Shown here piece after piece: positions 54,579 through 64,000 of a DNA stretch of 64,000 nt. This DNA comes from Roridomyces roridus. Its lineage: Eukaryota; Basidiomycota; Agaricomycetes; Agaricales; Mycenaceae. The translations under genes were made by a program, and so were the position numbers. Under the pieces are notes generated by a model. It was not told the origin of the DNA. It did no database searches and saw only the letters and a list, made by a program, of their open reading frames with translations. Position 1 is the stretch's first letter; every line of letters begins with the position of its first letter. The stretch lies in contig JARKIF010000005.1 of NCBI GenBank assembly GCA_029378245.1, positions 248,001 to 312,000 on the forward strand, in the 5' to 3' direction.

Positions 54579-54789
54579 GCATGGCGAATGGCGGCCTTCT
54601 TTGGATCGTTATTCCGCGTTGAGGTAGGGATGTACGGTATGTAAGAATCGAATATAGTGTTTGAGCATGCAAAAAGGGTGTTGTTGTCGGAGGGCAGGGT
54701 GTATCCTGTATCCAGCGGCAGGGACGTCCCGCATGACGTTTTGGCTGCGTCTGGGCCTACCTGCGGGAAGAACTAACGACTCAGAGAAA

Positions 54790-55570
54790 TTTGACTCCAC
54801 TGTTGTGATGGGACGTTTCCGTATGGCCGGAAATTAAAACATGCTGAGCAAGGTTCAGGGATTGGTCGGTGCAAAACTTGAGGTCGATCGAAGTCGTCCA
54901 TGGCACAAAACATGGCATCGAAGAGTTCCTGGATCCGGATTCAATGCACGTACGGTTCGTGACTGGGACGCCGATTGACCCCAGCCGTCAGGAAAAGCTT
55001 CGCGAACTTTCTGTGGTTACTAAGTATTCGGTCTACATCGCGTGAATGCACATTCCACGGTGTTGCGTCGGGCCAGAGCACAACCGATTTGCACATTCCA
55101 TGGTGTTGTGTCCGGGCCAGAGCACAACCGACTGCAACTCCACTGTTTTCCGATGGAACGTTTCTATATGGCCCGGGACAGATGTTGATAAATGTTCGCA
55201 ACGAAGGGTCAGGGATTGGTGCAAAACTGGAGGTAAACTAGATAGAAGTCGTCCATGAGGCAAAAAGAACACTGAAGAGTTCCTGGATTCAATGCAGGCA
55301 GGTCCTGTGACCGGGATGCCGACCATCGCCTGAAGATTCAGAACCCTGGCCGGCAAGAAACGCTTCGCGAACTTTGTGGCTCCTTCAGTGGATATTCCGC
55401 GGCGCTGCATAATGGTCCGCTGACTACTGCAACTCCAACGTTTCCCATAAAATCTTTGATATTGTATGAGGGGTCAGGGACTGTCGCAAAACTCGAGGTT
55501 GACTAGATATTAGATAGAAGTCGCCCAATTGAAACCGAAGCAACTCCGAAGAATCCCGGATTCGATGAGC
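54790..55570 (+). repeat. Three diverged tandem copies of a ~300-bp unit
   Basis: Shared words in order: actccactgtt, gacgtttc..tatggcc, gggtcagggattgg, gcaaaact..gaggt, agaagtcgtccatg, gaagagttcctggattc. They occur from about 54,790, 55,130 and 55,425. Copy 1 is followed by a tandem pair of a ~43-bp unit (gcacattccacggtgttg.., 55,047-55,135). Non-coding as far as can be seen. Confidence 0.6.
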
Positions 55571-55759
55571 ACCACCGCCGGTGCCGTCACGGAAATCTTC
55601 TTCGTTGGGTGAGAATCGCCGACAGGTTCTACGAGGGTTATCTTCTAACCGAAACTTGACCGAAACAACCTTGCAGGTACAGTGCTGCGTTGCTGGAACG
55701 CCAACCATCGCCTGGCCGTGTGCGATTACAGTTAAGGTGGATTGCATGAGACCCGTTTA

Positions 55760-55930
55760 CCATATTGGGTGACACTGACTGTGGGCTTGTCATGGGTGCC
55801 TAGTTCGCGTTCCGGCATATGAACCGGCTCGATTACCATTTGGGGAAAAACTGTGTGGGTTTGATATGGGTGCCTAGTTTGCGTTTCGGCATATGAACCG
55901 GCATCCGGCTCGATTACCATTTGAGTAATA
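55760..55930 (+). repeat. Tandem pair of an ~80-bp unit
   Basis: Two copies of gggtgcctagttcgcgttcc followed by ggcatatgaaccggctcgat and taccatttg. The second copy has a small insertion (catccgg). No gene. Confidence 0.7.
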
Positions 55931-56077
55931 CTGGGTAAAACATACCTTTTTGGGACCAAACTGGTGACCCTTCGTGCATGTCATGCATGCGCATAACGCA
56001 CACGTTGATTTACCAGGCCTTCGCCCCGGACATTTCACTGTCCGAGAAGGTTCCCTTCTTCCACAACCGACTCAGAG

Positions 56078-57163
56078 ATGGCTCCCCCTATACACATTGG
56101 CCTGCCGGACACGATTCTCCCCAGTCTGGAGGACATGCTCACGGATGTAAGCAAGCGGCGTCAAATTGTTCCATTTCTGCAGTCTTCATGTGCAAACTTT
56201 TCTAGCCCCGTGGGTACCAATTCGACTCCCCCGACCTCGCAGCCGACACCCCTCCGCGGGCTCACTTTGAAGAGGACGACGACCCTCTGTGAGTTTTCAG
56301 CTGGTCTACTCGGCGTGACTCGCCTGATCGAGGAGTTCTAGAGATTCCCTGGATCTCAAGGAGATCCTCAGGAGGATCGCCCAAGTCCTGCCGGACCACG
56401 GAAAAGATCGCAAGGTGCTTCTCCGGAGACTGGAGAAAGTGGCAGAGAACAGCAACTTGGATGATACTGCGTTGGAGATCTCAGAGGCGCTGACGAGTTA
56501 TGGCCTTCAAGACCGGCAACAATTCAAGATAGCTCGTGCTAGCATAGTCGCGGCGATTCTGAACTTCCAAGTGCACGCTGACCTCGCGTCGTAAGTTTGT
56601 AATTATATATTTTATCACATACTCTCAATTGAAATCGTAGACACAGTTCCACCACCTCTTCGGACACGGAAATTGAAATAACCCACCAACGTACTCCAAA
56701 AGGAGCGGGTTCTAGCAGGTGAGTCTTTATTTTTCCATATGAAGGTCTTTTAACATTCTCGACCTCCCAGCATTGCCAAGAACAAAGCCCCTAAGCTACC
56801 CCCAAGCCCCGAGAGCCCGAGCCCCGAGAGCACGGACGTCGACCGCCAAACTTTGGGTAAATCGGGTAAAGCTGTCAAATTTGACCATCTTTCCACCGCC
56901 AGCTCTCGCAATATTAGCAAGCCGGCGAATGTGCGACATTTGCCTGGAGACGTGTACCAACATTCCAATTCTGCAACGCGACAGCTGAAGACGTGGTATG
57001 CGGACGAGACCAATACGTGGGTCCTTGTCGACCAACAGCCGGGCGCCTCTCCACCACAGCATCCTACCGTATCCGGGAAGGTGCTGCTTCTCCGCACCGA
57101 CAGAACTCCAAATTGGGTCACCGAGGGACATCACAAGAGGGAGATGGCCGCGTCACAACGCTA
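56078..57163 (+). CDS. Protein of unknown function, five exons
   Basis: ATG at 56,078 (MAPPIHIGLPDTILPSLEDM) and intron GTAAGC..TTCTAG. The following exons read GTNSTPPTSQPTPLRGLTLK, then DSLDLKEILRRIAQVLPDHG..KVLLRRLEKVAENSNLD..SYGLQDRQQFKIARASIV, a Ser/Thr-rich exon, and a last exon KAPKLPPSPESPSPESTDVD..TWYADETNTWVLVDQQPGAS..TPNWVTEGHHKREM, stop at 57,161-57,163. All four introns are GT..AG and 50-65 bp. The helical centre (DHGKDRKVLLRRLEKV) hints at an interaction domain, but no family is recognised. Confidence 0.6.
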
Positions 57164-58262
57164 ACCCGTAACGAACCAGCATCTTATGCTCGCCGCCATT
57201 CAACTGGTGGTTGTCTGTTTTAGTCTACTTGTCAATATACTGGCGTCACCGCTCAAATTGTATTTTTGCGTGCAGAAGAGAATGGCGCCGACCGAAGTCT
57301 GAGATTGCTCGATTTGGCAGTGACGCGTGAAGACTAGTCTCTTATAAACAGACGTTATAACACAGGTGTCTCATTCTTCCACGTGTTATACGTGAAGACT
57401 GACACTGCGCGCGAAAGCGACCGGCAATTGATGGTGTGAAAGTGCCTGTTTTGGCAGTGGCGACTGAAGGTGCCTATTTTGGCAGTGGCGACTGAAGGCC
57501 TGTTTTGGCAGCGACGACTGAAAGTGCCTGTTTTGGCTAAGTCATTGGTCTGTAGGCAAAGAAGTGCGGGGTATGCTACTCACAGAGATGGGCGTTTGGG
57601 GAATAGCACGAAAGATTCATCTCGGTATCTGGGGCAGAGAACTGCAACTTGAACACGCGGAATCGTTGTGGCAGGCACAGGAGCTGAAGACGGCCTGGGA
57701 CGTGGGTGAAGGGATAAGTAGATATAACATAGATTGACAGGGTAAGCAAACCACCGAGTCAAGCGAACCATTGGGACGTCACGACTCACGAGCCAATCCA
57801 GCGATTTTCCTCATGGAAAAAGGGAAAGGACGATTTTGCTGTGGGACACTTTGCAAGCCTTCCTGTTTTTATTTATTTAGCCCCCTGTTTCAATTGCCCA
57901 GCGAATAGCAGTTTCCCCGTGGAAAACAGAGCTTTCTGGAAAAGCATAGAAGCGTCGATTCTTGCAAACGTGACTTCTCAGAGGGAAAAGCCTCCGGAGT
58001 TTCTCATGACAAAAAATTCGAAGTCTGAAATTTGAGGAGTGACGCGTAATCCGCGGGGATGGCACAACGAATCAAACGTAGTTGGCCACAGGCAACGCGT
58101 ATGGAAAGATTGGAACATAACACAGCATTCTCGTTTGATTCTCGTTCTTTTCTCACCATACGAGTAGAAACACAGATCAGCTTGGCATAGTGGTTACCTA
58201 CTTTAACAGATCCCCCATTTCTTTTGAATACCCGTACTCAAAGATTTACAAGTGGCTCGCCG
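57164..58262. other. Gap holding the densest TGCC..GGCA motif array
   Basis: Between 57,305 and 57,545 the unit gtgcctgttttggcagtggc followed by gactgaag occurs about four times in near tandem (57,443-57,536) plus one separate copy (57,309). No gene supported; short open frames on the minus strand near 57,580-57,790 lack support. Confidence 0.6.
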
Positions 58263-60092
58263 CTAGGTAAACGATGCCACGAGACTATGAAAATGGATAA
58301 TCAATACCAAAACATTCAACAAGCAGCAGGCAGGGACACACTTTGTGATGCCAAGAGTCACATCGAAGCTGTAGGGCTCAGCGGAGGGAAGCAAATCATC
58401 GTGGCGCTGAGGATTGCGTCTCAACCAGTTCGGGTTGTATGAATCAATTGGCAGATTGAGAACCACCCGCCTGCTTGTGTGGGCATTGCGTGGTCCAGTC
58501 AGGTCCCGGGCCCTAGGCTGAGCGCCAATGTGGCGACCCTGATCTTTGCGCGACTCTGCGTTGATGATGTCGAGATGGCGCAACCATTGTTCAACCTTTC
58601 CATCACGCCATTCAAGAGAAGAAACCCGATAGCCAACAGAAGAGCCATCTTGAACGGACTCGTCCACAGACATCGCGTCTCGGCCCAGCTCCTCAAGCAT
58701 AGGAATGTGATCGTGAAGCTCGGAGAATCGATGCGCGACTTCATGACGTTGTAAAAAGAGCTGTGAAAACAAATCAGCGAGCATGCCGCGGTCTTAATCT
58801 CGACATGATACCGTATTTCTTCTGGTCTGACGACGAGCCCGTGCAGCCTTGGACATGAGGTGTGCTTGGCCCTTCTCTGAATCTTGCCGACGCCGAAAGA
58901 TTCTTTCCAGATGGGCGGCAAAGGCGCGCTCGACGGTTAGTCTCATGTCATAGGTGAAGGGCAGATTTGCGTTGCGGATGGTGATCGTTGCGAACACGCG
59001 AGCGGCAGATCGATTCCAGGGAGACGTCGGCCGAGTCGTGACGTCGAATCTGAAAGTCCCCTCGCTGGTCGCCTCAGGACGAGTTCGTCCCTGCGGCGAC
59101 GCCTCGTAGCTCGTGACCTCCGCTACGTATTGTTGCTGCTCCTCAGAGGACACTTGGGGTATGACCTGCAGTGCCCGAGGGACGAGTCGCGCAAGCTGTT
59201 GACGAACGATTGCCTAGACAGCATGAACAATAGACCCAGACGAGACAAAAACTCTTACAGCGATTTCTAACGCCTTGGGGTCCCTTCTCACAGGGCGTCC
59301 GTGACGCTTCCTTTCACGCATACTACGCCCGGGCGAAGAATTTGGGACATACTAGCTGTTGTCAATAATGGAGAGGCAGACGGCGCGTAAGGGTACCTCT
59401 GGGACAGGCTGCGGCGGGTACAGCTGCCTATGATGCTGAGGAAGTTGGCTAGGCAGGGGTGGTCTAGCACCAGTGCTGGCATTGAGGGGTTCTGAGCCAT
59501 GCGACGGGAGATGCGCACTATGCCGTATCGGAGGCGCCTCCTCATCTTCGACCTCTTGCACAGTGGCTCTCCGAGAGGCCGAAGGGAGCCAGGGAGCTCG
59601 AGGCGGTTCTGAGCCATGCGACGGGAGATGCGCACTATGCCGTATCGGAGGCGCCTCCTCATCTTCGACCTCTTGCACAGTGGCTCTCCGAGAGGCCGAA
59701 GGGAGCCAGGGAGCTCGAGGCGCCTCCTGCGGCCGTTCGGAATGCGGTCTTAACAGATACTGAGGGTTATACGTCATCGAAGAAAGGCAGCTTACGCAGT
59801 CGTGGGCAACGTCGGACCTGCCGCGACATGGATGTTGCTGGAGTACATCCCAACGAACTCCGCTGCGCGTGCCATGGCGCGATGCTGAACGTCCGGTGCC
59901 GTGGTGAGTTCTAGAGAATCGTTAGGTGAGTGCAGATTGGCAATGCAGTCCTACGAGTCAGTTCGTCAATCAACGCCACGACGTCGTCTGTCTCAGACAC
60001 TGAGGAAAAGGATGAGGAGCGGAATCGGCGCTGTGGTAACGCAGGTCTGGAGTGTCCGGGCTCTCGGAAAGAGGTTATGTCGTTGGTGGCCA
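58263..60092 (-). CDS. Basidiomycete family of unknown function, about six exons, with internal 39-residue repeat
   Basis: Start at 60,092 (MATNDITSFREPGHSRPALP). Intron GTAGGA..TCTCTAG. Next exon ELTTAPDVQHRAMARAAEFV, intron GTAAGC..CCTCAG. The exon at 59,740-59,395 carries two copies of a 39-residue unit (PRAPWLPSASRRATVQEVED..). Then GTACCC..AGCTAG into a basic exon RSMRERKRHGRPVRRDPKAL, followed by VRQQLARLVPRALQVIPQVS and a final part LFLQRHEVAHRFSELHDHIP, MSVDESVQDG, YRVSSLEWRDGKVEQWLRHL, PNWLRRNP, ending at 58,263. The last block is a recurrent Agaricomycete pattern of unknown role, often found in several copies per genome. A TATA-like tgtatatgg lies about 45 bp upstream. Confidence 0.65.
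59488..59721 (-). repeat. 117-bp in-frame tandem duplication
   Basis: The unit starting ggttctgagccatgcgacgg lies at 59,488 and again at 59,605, essentially identical, inside the coding exon of the gene above. 117 bp is 39 codons, so the frame is kept. Near identity means the duplication is young. Confidence 0.9.
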
Positions 60093-60403
60093 TGGTGGGG
60101 CGAGCGAGAAAGTAGGGTGAGGGGATGGCGAGCCATATACATGACGCGTGATACCTCGGGATCGAGTGGGCCCAATTCGAGCTATGACCAGCATGAACGA
60201 ACCAGCTCGAAATTCGAATTCGCTCTTGACGTTCGGCCTGAAGGTTCACTTGACAGTGATCATGGCGGGAACAACGAACGAACCTGTACGTAACTTCACC
60301 GATGTGATAATTCTGAATATCTTCGACGCAGAATCACGGTGATGGATTGGAAATGATTTGTTTCAGCGTGGATCGTTTCCCGGGACACGGCGGCACAGAG
60401 TAG

Positions 60404-60685
60404 CTACGACACCCGTTTATGCGCCTTCTGAGCCTGCTTACGCCTTCTTTCCTTCTCCTTGGAAAGTTTCATGCGCAAATCGGCTTCCTTCCGGTTTTTC
60501 CGCTCCTTCGTCTTTCTGCCCTGGGCTTCTGCGACGCTTAAGCCAGCAAGCCACTCCACATCAATGCCCTTGACGCTCCGACGGCACTGTGGACCTGAAA
60601 AAATTAGGACAGGCGCAAGAATCATGCCATGAGAACTTAGTACACTGTATATTTTCTTCGGTTCTTTTCGTGCGTGCGATTTCAT
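60404..60685 (-). CDS. Small basic protein, unknown
   Basis: Start at 60,685 (MKSHARKEPKKIY). A probable 54-bp intron (GTGTAC..TTTTCAG) precedes PQCRRSVKGIDVEWLAGLSV, then a Lys/Arg/Glu helix (KTKERKNRKEADLRMKLSKE..KERRRKQAQKAHKR) to the stop at 60,404. Without splicing the frame is also open (93 residues). The WLAGL-x-V-x-EA segment plus basic tail could be a nucleic-acid-binding module, but no family is recognised. Confidence 0.45.
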   Translation of the reverse strand: MKSHARKEPKKIYSVLSSHGMILAPVLIFSGPQCRRSVKGIDVEWLAGLSVAEAQGRKTKERKNRKEADLRMKLSKEKERRRKQAQKAHKRVS

Positions 60686-60819
60686 CGTGCCACATAGCGA
60701 GGCACGGCTGGAGCTGAGTTTCAGTCAAAGTGAATTTGAATTGGACTAGGATGCACCAAGTGGATACGGACGCTTAGGCAGTCGCAGGTGAAGACTAGAT
60801 CTGCGTTCTCATGCTCCAG

Positions 60820-61345
60820 GCATATCTGCAAGTGATTGATAAGAGTTCAAGCACGAAGGGCACCAAACCAACGCAGCAGAGAGTAGTGCCTTTGCTAGCT
60901 TGCTGAGCTTTCGAGGTCATTTTGCGAAACAGTCTTTCGGCGGTGTCTATCGCAGTCGAATCGTCAATCTCCACTGATACATAGCGTGCGACCGCCTGCA
61001 GGTAGTTCATGAGCACCAGTGGACACCGAGATGGAAGATATTTGCCTGGAAACGAGCGCTATATTGGGATGTATTTTCGGGCGGCTGAACCAGGGGATAT
61101 CGGAGTTGGTAGAGCTTGACAAGACGTTTCTGCTTCCGCTCTGGCGATATGTCGGGGAGGGAAGTTATATCCAACAATTGGATATCATTGACCGCGTCGT
61201 TGTCCATGTCTACGTCGATTGGCTCCGTGCTGGCCAAGGTCGTGGCGCGGAGAGTCGAGAAATGGTCGAGGAGGGAGAGCACCTGGATGTCACCGATAAC
61301 GTCCTCGTACATCTCTAGGTCGATTGGCTCCGTTGTGGTCGACAT
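60820..61345 (-). CDS. Acidic-start protein of unknown function
   Basis: Start at 61,345. The first part has two imperfect copies of a TEPID-x-x-M unit (TTEPIDLEMYEDVIGDIQ and STEPIDVDMDNDAVNDIQ), then LPDISPERKQKRLVKLYQLR. A short intron near 61,030-61,000 leads to AVARYVSVEIDDSTAIDTAE..RLFRKMTSKAQQASK and a further donor at about 60,885, so the 3' end is uncertain. No known domain. Confidence 0.4.
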
Positions 61346-61512
61346 CGTGGTGCGGAGAGTCGAGGAAGGATCACTTGATTGATGGCTGAGAACCAGTGAG
61401 AACTTTATAAGCGACAGGACCCATGGCCACGAGGCAAGCCAAGCCGGACGATACACACTAGCAGACCCATAATGTTTATATTCCGAGGAGGTGTGTCTAT
61501 CTACCAGCAAAA

Positions 61513-62733
61513 TCAAGCCCAGAAATCGCGCGCGCTGGAATGTCCTGGCGCAGCGCTGACTACCGACCTCAGCGGTACGGACATCGTTTGCGGCAGACGC
61601 AATTGGGAATTGAAATGCGACATCGATACCCAGCTGGGTAATCCGTCCGAGGCCCGCCACAGCAGGACCTTGTTCAGCCGCGGATGTTGCACATGTTGCC
61701 CGCGGGTAGCGTCTACCCACTGAGCGCCTAGATCCGCAACCCACGCTTGATGTACATTGGACGTGGAATTGCGGTGGATATATATGTCTCCTGGTTGAAT
61801 GAGAATGGCCGTTTCTGCAACAATGGGCGGCATTCGTGGATTTGAACCGTTTGCCAGCTGCAGGTTGGGGGGGTGCTGCAACGAGAAGGTGGTTTTGGAC
61901 TCAAATATGGTGAATGGAATGGCAGGGTGAATGACCCTAGGGCGCGTGGTGATATAGAACCTCTCTGTAGATTCAGGGGCGATACCTTGTATCATGTTAG
62001 AGGAATGCGGCATGTTGACAGCCCGTGGAAGGCCTGTATTTTGAGCAGGCTCTCCCGACCACGAAGACCTTCATGAGGGTGCTGAATCTTGAGGAGCGCA
62101 ACAAGGGAGGGACGGATCTACTCACCGGCCAAACCTGAGTTGATGCTGAAGTACGAGGGAGATGATTCGATCTTTGAGGGAGTCGATATCCTCTTCAGCC
62201 ATATGCTCGTTTCGAAGAATATCTTCAATCACCCCCGCCGTCTCAGTGGGGTTTACGTTAACGCAAACACGCACAGCGGCTATGACTCGGTCGACATTGG
62301 TGTTCGGGGTGCTATTGGGGAAAATAGTTTTGACAGCGGACAGCAGCTGAGACAGGGCCTCTCTAGCGTCGTTCCTAAAAACTCTTCTGTGAGGTGAACT
62401 ACGGGCCAAATGCATAACGCACGCTGGCAATGATGTATCTTGTGTCGGCGGAGGCGACTCGAATGTCGACAACGTGTCTTGCAGAATGCCAGATTGGTGA
62501 ACCAGGTGTGAAGGCACATTCTGTGGGGACTGCAGTGGTTCAATGGAGTTGTATCCCCGAGGCTGGACAACAGATTCGATGATGTTCAAGGCGTCGCGGT
62601 CGACTGAATGGGTACGTACATCGGCGAGCAGAGGAGCGATGTTCTGAGGCAAATTGTTGGGCGGTAGTGGTAGGTAGATGACTTGTGGCCCCCTGGAGGG
62701 AAACAAAGCCCGTATAGCAGCGCTCGAGGGCAT
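61513..62733 (-). CDS. Protein of unknown function, two or more exons
   Basis: Start at 62,733 (MPSSAAIRALFPSRGPQVIY). Exon 1 runs to about 62,124 with a helical end (REALSQLLSAVKTIFP, EDILRNEHMAEEDIDSLKDR, ISLVLQHQLRFGR) and donor GTGAGT. The next exon joins at about 62,070 and reads PHSSNMIQGIAPESTERFYI..PIVAETAILIQPGDIYIHRN..NKVLLWRASDGLPSWVSMSH to 61,513. No family recognised. The phase at the splice depends on which of two AGs is used. Confidence 0.45.
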
Positions 62734-62848
62734 CGCGATCGCGACGAGCTTAGGAGGATGTCACATGACTGGGGAAGTACACTAAATTCAAACAATTTAC
62801 TAAAACTACCGCCTCCTGGTCTTCCCCCACCGACCCCGGCCAAAGGAC

Positions 62849-64000
62849 CTATTTTCGAGAGAGAGGGTCGCGCAGCTTGACGGGGCTCGGTGTGGCTGAC
62901 AATTTTGTGCCCATGGAAGTCCGTGCCGGACTGTGTCCCACGGGTAGAAGTGATGTCCTTTTGGGTCCCGTCGGCGTGGCGTGATGATCTCGTGTGATAT
63001 TTGAGGCTTCCCTGGGCATTGTAGAAGGGCCAGAGGGTCGTGGCTGGCTGGTGATCTGTAAACCGGCCGTAAAAACGAACTGGGGCGCAAGATGCTCGGA
63101 ATGGAAACCCACCAACTTAAGCGTCGCTTTGTTTGAGTCCAGAGCTTTATTGAAATCTGCAAAGCACTCCTTGAACTGATCGAGCTCTTTCATGAGCTGC
63201 ACAATCTTGTATCCTTGATCCTCGAGCTGTACTCCCAACTATGGGATACGTTAACTTGGAGCGAAACCGGTCCACAAGCAGTACCCACCTCGTCGCGCTC
63301 CTTCTCAGCCGCCTCCTTGACAGCCAAAGCGCGCTGCTTCTCCGCAAGCCCAGTCTCGCGTTCTACCGCCATTTTGCGGTGCAACTGGTCAATTGTTTCG
63401 GCCGAATCTTTGAGTCCCTGGCTCAGACGCGCTGTCTCCTGCTGCTGATCTTTGAGCCGCACTCCTAACTATGGGATACGTTAACTTGGAGCGAAACCGG
63501 TCCACAAGCAGTACCCACCTCGTCGCGCTCCTTCTCAGCCGCCTCCTTGGCAGCCAAAGCGCGCTGCTTCTCCGCATTCCCAGTCTCGCGTTCTATCGCC
63601 AATTTGCGGTGCAACTGGTCAATTGTTTCGGCCGAATCTTTGAGTCCCTGGCTCAGACGCGCTGTCTCCTGCTGCTGATCTTTGAGCCGCACTCCTAACT
63701 ATGGGATACATTAACTTGGAGCGAAACCGGTCCACAAGCAGTACCCACCTCGTCGCGCTCCTTCTCAGCCGCCTCCTTGGCAGCCAAAGCGCGCTGCTTC
63801 TCCGCAAGCCCAGTCTCGCGTTCTACCGCCATTTTGCGGTGCAACTGGTCAATTTTTGCAGCCGAGTCTCGGAGCCTCTGTTTCAGATGTGCTGCCTCCT
63901 GCTGCTGATCCCTCAGGTGCTTCCGGCGGTAAGTCAGCGTTGAATGGACTAAACACAATGACGCACTGACCTCATCGTGGTCCTCCAGATAACAGCATGC
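62849..64000 (-). CDS. Coiled-coil protein with amplified exon-intron cassettes, 5' end outside the window
   Basis: Minus strand, running in from beyond 64,000. Each of three consecutive exons encodes one version of a 60-residue coiled-coil unit (LKDQQQETARLSQGLKDSAE.., TIDQLHRKMAVERETGLAEK.., QRALAAKEAAEKERDE). They are separated by identical-type 50-bp introns (GTGGGT..CCATAG), for example 63,239-63,288. The last exon (63,238-62,849) reads LGVQLEDQGYKIVQLMKELD..QFKECFADFNKALDSNKATL and a Ser/Thr/Pro-rich end (..SPVKLRDPLSRK). Probably a structural coiled-coil protein whose rod length varies with cassette number. Confidence 0.7.
63239..63928 (-). repeat. Three tandem 230-bp exon-intron cassettes
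   Basis: The word atgggatacgttaacttgga starts units at 63,241 and 63,471, and atgggatacattaacttgga starts the third at 63,701, an exact period of 230 bp. Each unit is 180 bp of exon (60 codons, phase 0) plus a 50-bp intron, so any number of copies keeps the frame. Units 1 and 2 are almost identical; unit 3 is more diverged at its upstream half. Confidence 0.93.

Noticed and set aside
63239..63928. CRISPR-like array (regular repeats)
   Set aside because: The units are 230-bp exon-intron cassettes with coding frame and splice sites in a eukaryotic gene, not short repeats with unique spacers.
1..64000. Bacterial or viral origin of the window
   Set aside because: Short GT..AG introns throughout, F-box, WD40 and JmjC families and fungal transposon types all point to a basidiomycete nuclear genome.

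Overview
The window looks like a gene-rich but transposon-loaded stretch of a mushroom-forming basidiomycete (Agaricomycetes) genome. The evidence is many short introns (about 45-65 nt, GT..AG), F-box/leucine-rich gene families, a WD40/transmembrane family, lineage-specific multi-exon genes of unknown role, a Ty3/gypsy chromovirus, a Tnp2-type (CACTA-like) transposase and several small inverted-repeat elements. There are no bacterial operons, rRNA genes or CRISPR arrays. The species cannot be named from sequence alone; all gene names are by family.

Layout. 1-11,530 is a nested transposon island. A minus-strand gypsy element (protease, RT, RNase H, integrase, chromodomain, 11,294 to 7,199; 3' LTR at 1,551-2,072) carries, between the chromodomain and the 3' LTR, an intron-containing gene on the opposite strand (about 2,214-7,106). 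It is itself hit by a 3.29-kb TIR element (3,011-6,300), a 256-bp MITE (7,533-7,788) and a 632-bp TA-type element (917-1,548). The island is bracketed by two inverted copies of a ~240-bp palindrome-rich repeat. 11,650-15,550 holds tandem repeats, an eroded SET-plus-histone-deacetylase chimera and a T5orf172-domain relic. 16,151-21,060 is a Ulp1/C48-protease gene with a long coiled-coil tail, interrupted by an 871-bp inverted-repeat element. Its 5'-truncated paralogue lies on the minus strand at about 33,000-31,010.

22,000-30,300 contains a small gene, a chromodomain gene, an F-box gene and a coiled-coil gene. 33,204-37,697 is a complete six-exon Tnp2 transposase. 38,032-41,837 is an F-box cluster with one frameshifted, one fragmentary and one intact member. 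43,192-46,033 is a JmjC-like gene, followed by another F-box gene (minus), a nucleotidyltransferase-like gene (minus), a small unknown gene, a WD40 gene and an unknown gene up to 57,163. 58,263-64,000 holds five minus-strand genes, the last with tandemly amplified 230-bp exon-intron cassettes.

Two themes run through the window. First, insertions have left clean 2-, 3- or 5-bp duplications, so their order and the original gene structures can be read. Second, a short motif with a TGCC..GGCA core recurs in many intergenic gaps and is not explained by any gene or element recognised here. Exon boundaries below were read by eye from splice motifs and reading frame and should be taken as approximate unless stated.
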